DNA from: Corynebacterium pacaense
GTDB lineage: Bacteria; Actinomycetota; Actinomycetes; Mycobacteriales; Mycobacteriaceae
DNA: 64,000 nt
Direction of reading: 5' to 3'
NCBI RefSeq assembly: GCF_900169525.1
Contig: NZ_LT821240.1
Location: 124,001 to 188,000 of the forward strand
Part shown: piece by piece, positions 20,238 through 30,681 of the stretch
Numbering within the stretch: the stretch's first letter is position 1
Layout of the letters: every line of letters starts with the position of its first letter
Translations under genes and position numbers: made by a program
The notes under the pieces: generated by a model
What the model saw: only the letters and a program-made list of their open reading frames with translations
What the model was told of the DNA's origin: nothing
Databases searched by the model: none

Positions 20238-20299
20238 TTGGGTGATCCAATCGGGAAATAGGTCAGATTGTTGTTCCGATCCACCCTACAGATCCTGTA

Positions 20300-21811
20300 C
20301 TAGTCCCCGCGCCTCCGTCTGAAGTTGATGATGGAAAAGATGATGTTCTCCTCGACCTCATCGGAGTTCTCGGCCCGTGCGGCCTTCTTCGCCGCCTTCA
20401 GTTCCGCTTTCTCAACTTTTCGGTCCGCGGCCTCCCGCGCCTCCTGTTCGCGGATCGCGGAGGCGTCGGCAAGCTCCTCGCGGCCGAGTTCATGGGCGAT
20501 GGCGCCGTTGATCTCGGGATAGCGGAACACGTGACCCAGGTCGGCCAGCCGCCGTGGGCTGACGCGTTGATCCGCCAGCGCCAGCTCCTCCGCCCCTTGA
20601 CTGCCCAGGAGGATTTTCGGGCCAAGGGAGGGGATCTGGATGAAGGCCGGCCGGTTGAGTTCGCTGGCCAGTGCCCTGGTCATATCCGCGTTGATCACCG
20701 GATTCGGGGCCGCGGCGTTGATGGGTCCGTGGACCTGCGGATCTATTGCGGCGCGGAAGTAGATATCGGTGAGATCATCGAGGGCGATCCAGCTGAACCA
20801 GGTCGATCCGTCACCGAACTTTCCTCCCAGCCCCGTGGAGAACAGTGTCTTGAGCAGCGGGAGCATACCCCCCCTACCGCTCAGTACCACCCCGGTCCGG
20901 ATCAGTGCCACCCGTTTTCCGGCATCGCGTGCCGGTGAGGTAGCAGCCTCCCAGTCCCGGACCACCTCGCTGAGAAATCCCTCACCCGGATCGGAGCCCT
21001 CGCTCAGGATCTCCCCACCGCGTGCCGAGCCGTAGTAGCCGATGGCCGAGGCACTGATCATCGCCGTGCATCGGGTGGATTCCGCGACCAGCTGCGCGAG
21101 GAATCTGGTGGGCTGCACCCGTGACTCCCGGATCGCCTCGCGGTGCGATTGATTGAAACGGCCGAGGATGGGTTCGCCCGCGAGGTGGATGAGCACATCG
21201 ACATCATCGAGGAGGTTGAAGGAGGGGTTGTTGGGGTCCCAGTAGCGCTGACCGGGTTTCGGCTCCCTGCGCACCAGCTGGATCACCTTGTGCCCGCCCG
21301 TCTGCAGTTGGGCGGTCAACGCCCTGCCGACGAGGCCCCTCGACCCCGTGATGGCGATGGTCAGTGGTTTCGTGGGGGCGTCGGAAAGCAGGGAAAGGCG
21401 GTCCAGTGACAGCATGTCCTGGAGCAGTTGATTCTGCCGGTAGGCGAACATTCCATGGAGCGTGCCGGCGGGCAGCCGCGTGCTCACCGAATCGGTGATC
21501 AGGGTTCCGCCGTCCTGGTCGACGAAATTGTGCACATGACGCCAATTGGCAAGGGCCCTGGCCGGAGCAGAGATGCACACGTCGGTGAATCGGGTGCCCC
21601 TGTTGTACCCGGAGAGATCGTGCCTGGCCACCCACTTCAGGCCCGCGGGCAGGCTGAACACGGTCGTGCCATCCGAGAGCCTCTCCGCCTGTGACACCGG
21701 TGACATCGGGATGAACGGGGGGGTCAGGCGCGCGACCGCACCCGTGCGAGTGTGCCAATCCCATACCGCTTCGCGGGGAAAAGGGATAAAGTGGCTGGTA
21801 GTCAGACTCAC
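20300..21811 (-). CDS. SRPBCC domain fused to a TIGR01777-family NAD(P)-binding epimerase
   Basis: A 503-residue two-domain protein. Residues 1-140 read as an SRPBCC/START-like ligand-binding domain (FPREAVWDWHTRTGAVARLTPPF). Residues about 150-440 are an extended short-chain dehydrogenase of the YfcH/TIGR01777 type: GSRGLVGRAL nucleotide loop, DVLIHLAGEPI, SASAIGYYG with the Tyr, and a C-terminal DUF1731-like end. The last 60 residues are Ala/Lys/Glu-rich and probably coiled. Start GTG 21811 has GGAGAAG upstream. Substrate unknown. The fused arrangement occurs in other actinobacteria. Confidence 0.85.
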   Translation of the reverse strand: MSLTTSHFIPFPREAVWDWHTRTGAVARLTPPFIPMSPVSQAERLSDGTTVFSLPAGLKWVARHDLSGYNRGTRFTDVCISAPARALANWRHVHNFVDQDGGTLITDSVSTRLPAGTLHGMFAYRQNQLLQDMLSLDRLSLLSDAPTKPLTIAITGSRGLVGRALTAQLQTGGHKVIQLVRREPKPGQRYWDPNNPSFNLLDDVDVLIHLAGEPILGRFNQSHREAIRESRVQPTRFLAQLVAESTRCTAMISASAIGYYGSARGGEILSEGSDPGEGFLSEVVRDWEAATSPARDAGKRVALIRTGVVLSGRGGMLPLLKTLFSTGLGGKFGDGSTWFSWIALDDLTDIYFRAAIDPQVHGPINAAAPNPVINADMTRALASELNRPAFIQIPSLGPKILLGSQGAEELALADQRVSPRRLADLGHVFRYPEINGAIAHELGREELADASAIREQEAREAADRKVEKAELKAAKKAARAENSDEVEENIIFSIINFRRRRGD

Positions 21812-22083
21812 AGGGGCTTCTCCATGTCAGTTGGAAAACGGTGGAAGGATGCCAGGGTGGGTAATCCGGGTGTCCTTGTCAATAAAGAATCTATCGGTGC
21901 TCATGTCACAGTTTCGTTCACGATGATGTAGCATTTTTCAGCGTAACCATGACGCACGACTCTCGAGCATAGTCAGCCCGGGGGAAATTCGGGTCATGGT
22001 GGTGCTGGGGATGACTCGGCACCGGCAGGCACAATTGGACATCCTTTAACGGACCGCACTGAGAGGCGGGGAAGGAGGTCACG
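21812..22083 (+). promoter_or_regulatory. divergent intergenic region before pyrR
   Basis: This 272-base gap separates the minus-strand SRPBCC-epimerase from pyrR. It contains no gene that I can support. TAGCAT at 21929-21934 with TCACAG at 21906-21911 (17-base spacer) is a weak promoter candidate for the pyr operon, leaving a leader of about 140 bases. Confidence 0.35.
22051..22080 (+). promoter_or_regulatory. putative PyrR-binding RNA hairpin at the pyrR ribosome site
   Basis: CCGC (22054-22057) pairs with GCGG (22066-22069) around a loop ACTGAGAG, and GACC/GGTC can pair further out. The loop contains CTGAGAGG, one base from the CAGAGAGG core of known PyrR-binding loops. The GAAGGAG ribosome site of pyrR lies within the outer pairing. 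This fits translational repression as described for mycobacterial pyrR. Confidence 0.5.
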
Positions 22084-22656
22084 ATGAGCGAACGAGCAGG
22101 CACCGTACTGGAACTCCTCAATGAGGAGGAAGTCGGCCGTACCGTCGCGCGCATCGCGCACCAGATCATTGAGAAGACCGCGTTGGATTCCACGGACGCG
22201 GACCAGGTTCTACTGCTCGGCATTCCATCGGGCGGAGTTCCGCTGGCGAATCGCCTGGCGGAGAAGATCGAGGAGTTCTCCGGAGTAAGGGTTCCCACCG
22301 GCGCGGTGGACATCACCCTCTACCGTGATGATCTCAGGAGCAAGCCGCACAGGGCGCTGCAGCCCACATCGATTCCCACGGGCGGAATCGACAATGTCAC
22401 CGTCATCCTCGTTGATGACGTGCTGTTTTCCGGACGCAGTATCCGCGCCGCCCTCGACGCCCTGCGCGATGTCGGCAGGCCGAACTACATTCAGCTCGCC
22501 GTGCTGGTCGACCGCGGACACCGGCAGCTGCCAATCCGCGCGGACTATGTGGGCAAGAATCTCCCCACCGCCCGTGCCGAGGACGTCACCGTTTTGCTCA
22601 AGGAGATCGACGGCAGGGATGCGGTCACCCTCACCCGTTTCGGGGGGGAGAGCTGA
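22084..22656 (+). CDS. pyrR: bifunctional pyr operon regulator / uracil phosphoribosyltransferase
   Basis: A 190-residue PRTase-fold RNA-binding regulator. The PRPP loop [19 protein letters not shown] (about residues 101-119) and the basic surface [12 protein letters not shown] mark PyrR. In other Gram-positives UMP-bound PyrR binds its own mRNA to reduce expression of the pyr operon. ATG 22084 follows GAAGGAGG. The stop overlaps the pyrB start by one base (TGATG). Confidence 0.95.
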   Translation: MSERAGTVLELLNEEEVGRTVARIAHQIIEKTALDSTDADQVLLLGIPSGGVPLANRLAEKIEEFSGVRVPTGAVDITLYRDDLRSKPHRALQPTSIPTGGIDNVTVILVDDVLFSGRSIRAALDALRDVGRPNYIQLAVLVDRGHRQLPIRADYVGKNLPTARAEDVTVLLKEIDGRDAVTLTRFGGES

Positions 22657-23594
22657 TGAAGCACCTCCTGTCCATCGCCGATCTCTCCCGCGAGGAGATC
22701 GCCGGGCTGCTGGACGAGGCGGAGCGGTTCCGCGAGGCTCTGGAGGGACGCGAGGTGAAGAAGCTGCCCACCCTCCGTGGGCGGACCATCTTCACCCTCT
22801 TCTACGAGAACTCCACCCGCACCCGTTCCTCCTTTGAAACCGCGGGCAAATGGATGAGTGCGGATGTGATCAACATTTCCGCGTCCTCCTCCTCGGTGAA
22901 GAAGGGCGAGTCACTCAAGGACACCGGCTTGACGCTGAAGGCGATCGGCGCGGATGCGATCATCATGCGGCACCCGTCCTCCGGCGCCGCCCAGCAGCTG
23001 GCGCAGTATGTGGCACCCGGCGGGGTCGGGCCGAGCGTAATTAACGCGGGGGACGGTTCGCACCAGCATCCCACCCAGGCGCTCCTGGATGCGCTGACCA
23101 TCAGGCAGCGCCTCGGTGGCATCGAGGGCCGCAGGATCGTCATTGTCGGTGACTGCCTGCACTCGCGTGTGGTGCGTTCCAACGTTGATCTGCTCTCGAC
23201 CATGGGTGCTGAGGTTGTTCTCGTCGCGCCTCCGACGCTGCTGCCCGCCGGTGTGGAGAACTGGCCGGTGCGCACCTCCCATGAGATGGACGCCGAGATC
23301 GTCGGGGCCGACGCCGTGATGATGCTGCGAGTTCAGCAGGAACGCATGCAGGGCGGTTTCTTCCCCTCCCACCGCGAGTACGCGGCCTTCTACGGAATGT
23401 CCACGGAACGTGAGTCCCGGATGAAGGACACCGCGATCATCATGCACCCCGGCCCGATGCTCAGGGGAATGGAAATCAACTTCAGTGTCGCGGATGCGCC
23501 GCGCACCGCGGTGCTGCAGCAGGTCAGTAACGGCGTGCACATGCGTATGGCGGTCCTGTTCGCCCTCATTGCGGGCGCGGACGCCGGGATCTAG
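22656..23594 (+). CDS. pyrB: aspartate carbamoyltransferase catalytic subunit
   Basis: A 312-residue transcarbamoylase forming carbamoyl aspartate. Carbamoyl-phosphate loop [12 protein letters not shown] (about residues 50-61), [11 protein letters not shown] with the second Lys, [11 protein letters not shown], and the aspartate-domain MHPGPMLRG are all present. No pyrI regulatory subunit is nearby, as usual outside enterobacteria. It is translationally coupled to pyrR. Confidence 0.97.
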   Translation: MKHLLSIADLSREEIAGLLDEAERFREALEGREVKKLPTLRGRTIFTLFYENSTRTRSSFETAGKWMSADVINISASSSSVKKGESLKDTGLTLKAIGADAIIMRHPSSGAAQQLAQYVAPGGVGPSVINAGDGSHQHPTQALLDALTIRQRLGGIEGRRIVIVGDCLHSRVVRSNVDLLSTMGAEVVLVAPPTLLPAGVENWPVRTSHEMDAEIVGADAVMMLRVQQERMQGGFFPSHREYAAFYGMSTERESRMKDTAIIMHPGPMLRGMEINFSVADAPRTAVLQQVSNGVHMRMAVLFALIAGADAGI

Positions 23595-23604
23595 GGGGAT
23601 GACC

Positions 23605-24984
23605 ATGATGACAAGGAAGGAAAACCCGGAGATGACCTCTTCCGACTATCCGGCGACCGGGGAGCTTTCACCGGCGGAGCCGGGAGCACTGCTGATTACA
23701 AACGTCCGCCCCTACGGTGAGGGGGAGCCGGTGTCCATCCTCGTTGAGGACGGCGTCATCGTCTCCGTGGACTCCGCCTGGCCCGAGGACGAGGCCGACC
23801 GCGTCATTGATGGCGGGGGAGGGGTGCTGCTTCCGGGCCTGGTGGACATGCACGTGCACCTGCGTGAGCCGGGGCGGGAGGACACCGAGACCATCGCCAC
23901 CGGCTCAGCCGCCGCGGCCAGGGGTGGATTCACCGCCGTGTTCACCATGGCCAACACCTCACCGGTGATGGACCAGCCGGTGATTGCCGAGTCCGTCTGG
24001 TACAAGGGTCAGCACACCGGTCTCTGCGATGTCCATCCGGTCGGATCGATTACCAGGGGGCTCGAGGGTAGGGAGCTTACCGAGTTCGGGATGATGGCGC
24101 GCTCGGAAGCCCGGGTGCGCATGTTCTCCGATGACGGCAGGTGTGTCGACGACCCGCAGCTCATGCGCCGGGCGATCGAGTACGCCGGGGGCCTGGACGT
24201 GCTGCTCGCCCAGCACTGTGAGGATCACCGGATGACCGTCGGCTCGGTCGCCCACGAGGGTGGCAACGCGGCCCGCCTCGGGCTCCGCGGATGGCCGCGG
24301 GTGGCTGAGGAGTCCATCGTGGTCCGCGACGCCCTGCTGGCGCGGGACTATGGAAACCGCATCCACATCTGTCACGCCTCCACCGAGGGGACGGTGGAGC
24401 TGCTGCGCTGGGCGAAGGCCCAGGGCATCCCGATCACCGCCGAGGTCACCCCGCACCACCTGACGCTCACCGACGAGCGGCTGGCCACCTATGACGCGGT
24501 GAACAAGGTCAATCCACCGCTCCGGGAGAACCGGGACGTGCAGGCGCTGCGGGAGGCACTTCTCGACGGCACGGTCGACATTGTGGCAACCGACCACGCG
24601 CCCCACGGTTCGGAGGACAAGTGCTGCGAGTTCGAGAACGCCAAGCCTGGCATGCTGGGTCTGGAGACCTCGCTGGCGATTATCGCCGCGGTCTTCGTCG
24701 CCCCGGGATTGGCCGACTGGCGTTTCGTGGCAAGGGTGATGAGCGAACGGCCCGCGGAAATCACCCGACTGCCCGGTCAGGGTCGTCCGATCGCGGTGGG
24801 GGAGCCGGCGAACCTGACCATCGTCGATCCGGGGCGCACCTGGACGGTCCATGGAGCGGACATGGCCTCGAAGTCGACCAATACGCCCTTTGAGGGAATG
24901 GACTTTGACGCGAGGGTCACCCACACCATCCTGCGGGGTCGGATCACCTGCGCGGATGGCACGGTAGCTGAGCCCCGTGCGTAG
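23605..24984 (+). CDS. pyrC: dihydroorotase
   Basis: A class I dihydroorotase of about 459 residues, forming dihydroorotate. Metal-binding [10 protein letters not shown], the [14 protein letters not shown] block, and the catalytic Asp in VATDHAPHG are visible. Several ATGs compete: 23599, 23605, 23608 and 23632. AGGGGG at 23593-23598 fits 23605, and AAGGAAGG fits 23632; the first conserved residues ([10 protein letters not shown]) lie after all of them, so the start is uncertain by about 10 residues. It follows pyrB directly. Confidence 0.94.
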   Translation: MMTRKENPEMTSSDYPATGELSPAEPGALLITNVRPYGEGEPVSILVEDGVIVSVDSAWPEDEADRVIDGGGGVLLPGLVDMHVHLREPGREDTETIATGSAAAARGGFTAVFTMANTSPVMDQPVIAESVWYKGQHTGLCDVHPVGSITRGLEGRELTEFGMMARSEARVRMFSDDGRCVDDPQLMRRAIEYAGGLDVLLAQHCEDHRMTVGSVAHEGGNAARLGLRGWPRVAEESIVVRDALLARDYGNRIHICHASTEGTVELLRWAKAQGIPITAEVTPHHLTLTDERLATYDAVNKVNPPLRENRDVQALREALLDGTVDIVATDHAPHGSEDKCCEFENAKPGMLGLETSLAIIAAVFVAPGLADWRFVARVMSERPAEITRLPGQGRPIAVGEPANLTIVDPGRTWTVHGADMASKSTNTPFEGMDFDARVTHTILRGRITCADGTVAEPRA

Positions 24985-24998
24985 AACACACCGAAGTA

Positions 24999-25011
24999 TG
25001 CATATAATGCA
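24999..25011 (+). promoter_or_regulatory. carAB promoter -10 inside an ARG-box-like palindrome
   Basis: TGCAT-ATA-ATGCA is a perfect palindrome that contains a consensus -10, TATAAT (25003-25008). A degenerate second half-site (TTGAATAA) follows after about 6 bases. ARG boxes bound by ArgR have TGCAT/TGAAT half-sites, and carAB feeds both arginine and UMP, so arginine control is inferred. No good -35 is seen. Confidence 0.5.
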
Positions 25012-25104
25012 GAATGTTGAATAAACCACACACCGGGATCTTCTCCCACCCGCACTGCAGCCTGGCCTGCACGTGTACACAAAGCGAAAGGCGATGCTGT
25101 CACC

Positions 25105-26289
25105 GTGAGTGCAGAAACTAACTATCAGGGCGTGAGCGATATCGGATCAGTCCCGGCCCTCCTGGTCCTTGCAGACGGACGCACCTTCCATGGATTCGGT
25201 TTCGGAGCGATCGGCACCACCCTCGGCGAGGCCGTGTTCACCACCGGTATGACCGGCTACCAGGAAACCATGACCGATCCCTCCTACCATCGGCAGATCG
25301 TGATCGCCACCGCTCCCCAGATCGGCAACACCGGTTGGAACGAGGAGGACGATGAGTCCCGCGACGGCAGGATCTGGGTTGCCGGACTTGTGATCCGCGA
25401 CCTCTCCGCACGGGTGTCCAACTGGCGCGCCACCACCTCGCTGCAGCAGGAAATGGCGAATCAGGGAATCGTCGGCATCGGGGGTGTGGACACCAGGGCA
25501 CTGGTGCGCCACATCCGCGAGGAGGGTGCCATCGCCGCCGGAATCTTCTCCGGCAGGGCGGCGGAACTCCCCGTGGAGGAGCTGCTCGGAATCGTCCGGG
25601 AACAGCCGTCGATGGCCGGGGCGAACCTGTCCGCGGACGTCTCCACCGATGAGACCTACATCGTCGAGGCCGAGGACGAACCACGCCACACCGTCGTCGC
25701 CTACGACCTGGGCATCAAACAGAACACCCCGCGCCGTCTCGCCGCCCGCGGTGTGCGCACCGTGATCGTCCCGGCTGAGACCCCCTTCGAGGAGATCCGG
25801 AAGTACAACCCCGCTGGCGTGTTCATCTCCAATGGACCGGGTGACCCCGCCGCGGCGGATGCGATGGTCGGCATCGTCCGTGAGATCCTCGCCTCGAACA
25901 TCCCCTTCTTCGGAATCTGTTTCGGAAACCAGATCCTCGGCCGCGCACTGGGCATGGAGACCTACAAGCTCAAGTTCGGACACCGCGGAATCAATGTTCC
26001 GGTGAAGAACCACATTACCGGCAAGATAGACATCACCGCGCAGAACCACGGTTTCGCGCTCAGGGGCGAGGCCGGTCAGGAATTCGACACCGATTTCGGC
26101 ACCGCGGTGGTCACCCACACCTGTCTCAATGACGGCGTCGTCGAAGGCGTCGCACTGAAATCGGGACGTGCCTATTCCGTCCAGTACCATCCCGAGGCCG
26201 CCGCCGGCCCCAATGACGCCAGCCCCCTGTTCGACCAGTTCGTCGGACTCATGGATGCGGACGCCAACAACCAGAAGGAAGGGGCATAG
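25105..26289 (+). CDS. carA: carbamoyl-phosphate synthase small (glutaminase) subunit
   Basis: A 394-residue class I glutamine amidotransferase subunit that channels ammonia to CarB. N-terminal CPSase small-chain domain ([14 protein letters not shown]) then the triad domain: Cys in FGICFGNQ (about residue 272), His/Glu in [12 protein letters not shown] in place of GHQ is usual in actinobacterial CarA. The start is GTG 25105; GTG 25132 would also keep all conserved residues. A promoter in the 120-base gap may let carAB be expressed apart from pyrRBC. Confidence 0.95.
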   Translation: MSAETNYQGVSDIGSVPALLVLADGRTFHGFGFGAIGTTLGEAVFTTGMTGYQETMTDPSYHRQIVIATAPQIGNTGWNEEDDESRDGRIWVAGLVIRDLSARVSNWRATTSLQQEMANQGIVGIGGVDTRALVRHIREEGAIAAGIFSGRAAELPVEELLGIVREQPSMAGANLSADVSTDETYIVEAEDEPRHTVVAYDLGIKQNTPRRLAARGVRTVIVPAETPFEEIRKYNPAGVFISNGPGDPAAADAMVGIVREILASNIPFFGICFGNQILGRALGMETYKLKFGHRGINVPVKNHITGKIDITAQNHGFALRGEAGQEFDTDFGTAVVTHTCLNDGVVEGVALKSGRAYSVQYHPEAAAGPNDASPLFDQFVGLMDADANNQKEGA

Positions 26290-26294
26290 AAGAC

Positions 26295-29200
26295 ATGCCG
26301 AAACGCCCAGATATCAACCACGTCCTCGTCATCGGTTCCGGCCCCATCGTCATCGGTCAGGCCTGTGAATTCGATTACTCCGGTACCCAGGCCTGCCGCG
26401 TCCTCAAGGAGGAGGGCCTGCGTGTGACCCTCATCAACTCGAACCCCGCCACCATCATGACGGACCCGGAGCTGGCTGACCACACCTACGTCGAGCCCAT
26501 TGAACCCGGTTACATCGACAAGATCTTCGCCAAGGAGATCGAGCAGGGGCATCCCATTGACGCCGTACTCGCCACCCTCGGGGGCCAGACGGCCCTGAAT
26601 GCCGCCATCCAGCTGGATCGTCTGGGAATCCTGGACAAATACGGCGTTGAACTGATCGGCGCCGACATCGACGCCATTGAACGCGGTGAGGACCGGCAGA
26701 AGTTCAAGGACATTGTGGCCACGATCGGCGGGGAATCCGCCAGGTCGAAGGTGTGCCACAACATGGCCGAGGTCCATGAAGCGGTCGGGGAGCTGGGACT
26801 TCCCGTGGTCGTCCGGCCCTCATTCACCATGGGTGGACTGGGCTCCGGACTCGCCTACACCGAGGCCGACCTCGAACGCATCGCCGGCGGCGGTCTCGCC
26901 GCGTCGCCCGAGGCCAATGTCCTGATCGAGGAATCGATCCTGGGCTGGAAGGAGTTCGAACTCGAGCTCATGCGTGACGGCGATGACAACGTGGTGGTCA
27001 TCTGCTCGATCGAGAATGTTGACGCCCTTGGCGTGCACACCGGCGACTCCGTCACGGTCGCCCCCGCGATGACACTGACCGACCGCGAGTTCCAGAAGAT
27101 GCGCGATCAGGGTATCGCGATCATCCGCGAGGTCGGGGTGGACACCGGCGGCTGCAACATCCAGTTCGCCATCAATCCCGACGACGGTCGGATCATCACC
27201 ATCGAGATGAACCCGCGCGTCTCCCGCTCCTCGGCGCTGGCGTCCAAGGCCACCGGCTTCCCGATCGCCAAGATCGCGGCGAAGCTGGCCATCGGATACA
27301 CCCTCGATGAGATCCAGAATGACATCACCGGCGAGACACCGGCGGCCTTCGAACCCACCCTCGACTACGTGGTGGTGAAGGCGCCGCGATTCGCCTTCGA
27401 GAAGTTCCCCGGCGCCGATGACACCCTGACCACGACGATGAAGTCCGTCGGTGAGGTCATGAGCCTCGGCCGGAACTACATCTCGGCCCTGAACAAGGCC
27501 CTGAGGTCGCTGGAGACCAAGCAGACCGGCTTCTGGACGAAGTCGGATGAGTTCTTCGCCGGCGAGCGTGCCACGGACCTCGACGCCGTCCTGCAGGACC
27601 TGCGCCGCCCGACGGAGGGCCGGATGTACGACGTCGAGCTCGCGATGCGCCTGGGCGCCAGCATCGAGCAGCTCCACGAGGCCTCCTCGATCGATCCCTG
27701 GTTCCTCGCCGAACTGCAGACCCTGGTGGACTTCCGCCGGAGGCTGATCGACGCCCCCGTCCTCAGCGAGGCGCTGCTGCGGGAGGCCAAGTTCATGGGC
27801 CTGTCCGACGCCCAGATCGCGGTGCTCAGGCCCGAGTTCGCCGGGGAGCAGGGCGTGCGCAGGCTGCGGTTGTCCCTGGGTATCCGCCCGGTGTTCAAGA
27901 CTGTGGACACCTGTGCAGCCGAATTCGAGGCGAACACCCCTTACTACTACTCGGCCTATGAGCTCGATCCCGCCGCGGAATCGGAGGTGGCGCCGCAGAC
28001 CGAGCGTGAGAAGGTGATCATCCTCGGTTCCGGTCCCAATCGCATCGGGCAGGGCATCGAGTTCGACTACTCCTGCGTCCACGCCGCCCTGGAGCTGTCC
28101 CGGGTCGGATACGAGACCGTCATGGTCAACTGCAACCCGGAGACCGTCTCCACCGACTACGACACCGCGGACCGCCTCTACTTCGAGCCGCTGACCTTCG
28201 AGGACGTCATGGAGGTCTACCATGCCGAGGCGCAGTCGGGAACCGTCGCCGGCGTCATCGTGCAGCTCGGCGGACAGACTCCACTGGGATTGGCCGAGCG
28301 ACTCAAGGCCGCGGGGGTGCCGGTGATCGGCACCTCACCCGAGGCCATCGACCTGGCTGAGGACCGCGGGGAGTTTGGTGAGCTCCTCCGCAGGGTCGAG
28401 CTTCCCGCCCCGGCGTTCGGTACCGCAACCTCCTTCGAGGAGGCCCGTCTCGTCGCCGATGCCATCGGTTACCCGGTTCTCGTCCGTCCCTCCTATGTCC
28501 TCGGTGGTCGTGGCATGGAGATCGTCTACGATGAGCGCTCCCTTCAGGACTACATCGAGCGGGCCACCGAACTGTCTTCGGACCACCCAGTTCTGGTGGA
28601 CCGCTTCCTCGACAACGCCATCGAGATCGACGTCGACGCCCTCTGCGACGGCGAGGAGGTGTACCTGGCCGGTGTGATGGAGCACATCGAGGAGGCGGGA
28701 ATCCACTCCGGTGACTCCGCCTGCGCCCTGCCGCCGATGACCCTGGGTTCCCAGGACATTGACAGGGTCCGTGAATCCACCAGGGCGCTCGCCCTCGGCA
28801 TCGGGGTCCGGGGTCTGATGAACGTCCAGTTCGCGCTCAAGGACGACACCCTCTACGTCATCGAGGCCAACCCCCGCGCCTCGCGCACGGTTCCCTTCGT
28901 GTCCAAGGCGACCGGGGTGCACCTGGCCAAGGCCGCCTCGCGGATCGCGGTGGGTGCCACCATCGCCGAACTGCGCGCCGAGGGGATGATCCCGAGTGAT
29001 TATGACGGGGGTTCCCTGCCACTGGACGCACCGATCGCGGTGAAGGAGGCAGTGCTGCCCTTCAACCGCTTCCGCAATGCGGAGGGCAAGACCCTGGATA
29101 CCCTGCTGTCTCCGGAGATGAAATCCACCGGTGAGGTGATGGGCCTCGCAGACAACTTCGGTGCGGCGTACGCCAAGGCCGAAGCGGGCGCGTTCGGTGC

Positions 29201-29636
29201 CCTGCCGACGGGGGGCACGGTGTTTGTCAGTGTGGCCAACCGTGACAAGCGCACCCTGATACTGCCGATCCAGCGTCTGTCCTCCATGGGATTCCGCATC
29301 CTGGCCACCGAGGGTACCGCCGGAATGCTGCGGCGAAACGGCATCGATTGCGAGATCGTGCTCAAGGGATCCGATGTCCGGGACGGGATCCGGGGCAGAT
29401 CCATCGTGGACCGCATCCGCGAAGGCGAGGTTGACCTCATCCTCAACACCCCGGCGGGTTCTGCCGGGGCGCGCCACGACGGCTACGATATCCGTGCCTC
29501 CGCGGTGACCGTCGGAGTTCCCCTGGTGACCACCGTGCAGGGAGTCACCGCCGCGGTGCAGGGCATCGAGGCCCTGCGCGCCGGGGAGCTGTCGGTGCGT
29601 GCGCTGCAGGAACTCGACCACGCGGTAAAGGCGTAA
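26295..29636 (+). CDS. carB: carbamoyl-phosphate synthase large subunit
   Basis: An 1113-residue two-ATP-grasp enzyme, slightly longer than the usual 1070-1080. The first half begins [20 protein letters not shown]; the second repeats as [20 protein letters not shown] at about residue 570, showing the internal duplication. The C-terminal MGS-like regulatory domain (about 960-1113) carries the effector site. It lies 5 bases after carA and 4 before pyrF. Confidence 0.97.
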   Translation: MPKRPDINHVLVIGSGPIVIGQACEFDYSGTQACRVLKEEGLRVTLINSNPATIMTDPELADHTYVEPIEPGYIDKIFAKEIEQGHPIDAVLATLGGQTALNAAIQLDRLGILDKYGVELIGADIDAIERGEDRQKFKDIVATIGGESARSKVCHNMAEVHEAVGELGLPVVVRPSFTMGGLGSGLAYTEADLERIAGGGLAASPEANVLIEESILGWKEFELELMRDGDDNVVVICSIENVDALGVHTGDSVTVAPAMTLTDREFQKMRDQGIAIIREVGVDTGGCNIQFAINPDDGRIITIEMNPRVSRSSALASKATGFPIAKIAAKLAIGYTLDEIQNDITGETPAAFEPTLDYVVVKAPRFAFEKFPGADDTLTTTMKSVGEVMSLGRNYISALNKALRSLETKQTGFWTKSDEFFAGERATDLDAVLQDLRRPTEGRMYDVELAMRLGASIEQLHEASSIDPWFLAELQTLVDFRRRLIDAPVLSEALLREAKFMGLSDAQIAVLRPEFAGEQGVRRLRLSLGIRPVFKTVDTCAAEFEANTPYYYSAYELDPAAESEVAPQTEREKVIILGSGPNRIGQGIEFDYSCVHAALELSRVGYETVMVNCNPETVSTDYDTADRLYFEPLTFEDVMEVYHAEAQSGTVAGVIVQLGGQTPLGLAERLKAAGVPVIGTSPEAIDLAEDRGEFGELLRRVELPAPAFGTATSFEEARLVADAIGYPVLVRPSYVLGGRGMEIVYDERSLQDYIERATELSSDHPVLVDRFLDNAIEIDVDALCDGEEVYLAGVMEHIEEAGIHSGDSACALPPMTLGSQDIDRVRESTRALALGIGVRGLMNVQFALKDDTLYVIEANPRASRTVPFVSKATGVHLAKAASRIAVGATIAELRAEGMIPSDYDGGSLPLDAPIAVKEAVLPFNRFRNAEGKTLDTLLSPEMKSTGEVMGLADNFGAAYAKAEAGAFGALPTGGTVFVSVANRDKRTLILPIQRLSSMGFRILATEGTAGMLRRNGIDCEIVLKGSDVRDGIRGRSIVDRIREGEVDLILNTPAGSAGARHDGYDIRASAVTVGVPLVTTVQGVTAAVQGIEALRAGELSVRALQELDHAVKA

Positions 29637-29640
29637 TGCC

Positions 29641-30477
29641 TTGACCTTCGGAGAAAAGCTTGTCGACGCCTCCGCCGTCCACGGGAGGTTGTGCGTGGGG
29701 ATAGACCCCCACGACAGCCTCTTGGCGGCCTGGGGGCTGCCCACCTCCGTCGAGGGCCTGCGGGAGTTCTCCCGCATCTGTGTCGAGGCGGTCTCGGACA
29801 CCGTGGCGCTGGTCAAACCCCAGGTCGCCTTTTATGAGCGTTTCGGCTCCGCCGGTTTCGCAGTCCTGGAGGAGACCATCGCCGAGTTGCGTGCGAGGGG
29901 ATGCCTGGTGCTCGCGGACGCCAAACGTGGTGACATCGGTTCCACGATGGCCGGATACGCCACCGCCTGGCTGGATCCGGACTCGCCCCTGGCCAGTGAC
30001 GCGGTGACCGTCTCGCCCTATCTGGGGTTCCATTCGCTGGACCCGGTCCTCGAGTTGGCGGAGCGATACGCGAAGGGCGTCTTCGTCCTGGCCGCCACCT
30101 CCAATCCGGAGGCGAGGCAGCTCCAGGATCAAAGGGACGCGCACGGCAGGAGCATCTCACAGCAGATCGTCGATCAGGTGGCCGCCGCGAATCGGGTGCA
30201 CACCGACCGCGGAGACATCGGAAACATCGGGGTGGTGGTCGGAGCGACGCTTGAGCATCCACCGGAGCTGGCCGAGATCGGCGGCCCCATTCTGCTGCCC
30301 GGTGTCGGTGCCCAGGGGGCGACCGCAAGGGACGTTTCCCTCATTGCCCCGGACAACCAGTTTCTGGCATTCCCGAATGTATCCCGGGCGATCCTCTCCC
30401 ATGGGCCGGAGATCGGCGATCTCCGTCGCTCAGTCGCCGACAACGCGGCGGGGTATCCGGGTTTTCCCAGGTCGTAG
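29641..30477 (+). CDS. pyrF: orotidine 5'-phosphate decarboxylase (type 2)
   Basis: A 278-residue type 2 OMP decarboxylase, the last step to UMP. The catalytic motif is LADAKRGDIGSTMAGYA (about residues 92-108) with the Lys-Asp network; CVGIDPH near the N-terminus is also conserved. The start is TTG 29641 (MTFGEKL), since an ATG four bases earlier runs into a stop; TAAAGG stands upstream over the carB stop. A terminator follows. Confidence 0.93.
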   Translation: MTFGEKLVDASAVHGRLCVGIDPHDSLLAAWGLPTSVEGLREFSRICVEAVSDTVALVKPQVAFYERFGSAGFAVLEETIAELRARGCLVLADAKRGDIGSTMAGYATAWLDPDSPLASDAVTVSPYLGFHSLDPVLELAERYAKGVFVLAATSNPEARQLQDQRDAHGRSISQQIVDQVAAANRVHTDRGDIGNIGVVVGATLEHPPELAEIGGPILLPGVGAQGATARDVSLIAPDNQFLAFPNVSRAILSHGPEIGDLRRSVADNAAGYPGFPRS

Positions 30478-30496
30478 GGGCTCTGCAAGGGATCGG

Positions 30497-30544
30497 GGTG
30501 GCGGCGTCCGACCTGCGGAAACAGTGGGTGTCGACGCCGCCACC
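30497..30544 (+). terminator. pyr operon terminator
   Basis: GGTGGCGGCGTC (30497-30508) pairs perfectly over 12 bases with GACGCCGCCACC (30533-30544) across a 24-base loop, followed by TTT. It lies 20 bases after pyrF. Confidence 0.7.
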
Positions 30545-30548
30545 TTTG

Positions 30549-30572
30549 AGTTCGTCGAACTAGTGCTAGACT
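30549..30572 (+). promoter_or_regulatory. mihF promoter with palindrome
   Basis: An extended -10, TGC-TAGACT (-10 at 30567-30572), lies about 110 bases before mihF. Immediately upstream, AGTTCG-T-CGAACT (30549-30561) is a perfect palindrome in the -35 to -10 interval, a position expected for an operator. TTGAGT at 30546-30551 may serve as a -35 (15-base spacer). The leader after it is long, about 100 bases. Confidence 0.5.
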
Positions 30573-30681
30573 AATCGAAAATCGCAGGCTGACAAGGGTG
30601 GCATTCACCGCTCCGTCCTGCGATTCGCGGACACGCAAGTGTCCACCGGTAAACGCAAACACACGAAAACGGAGGAACCCC

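Noticed and set aside
25918..25935. CarA GNQ in place of GHQ as a damaged glutaminase site
   Set aside because: The His-to-Asn change beside the nucleophile is usual in actinobacterial CarA; the Cys and the His-Pro-Glu are intact.
26820..28223. 467-codon minus-strand open frame within carB
   Set aside because: Antisense shadow of a conserved gene; composition is non-globular and no family is recognisable.
28335..29816. 493-codon minus-strand open frame over the carB end and pyrF
   Set aside because: Antisense to two conserved genes, with no family motif.
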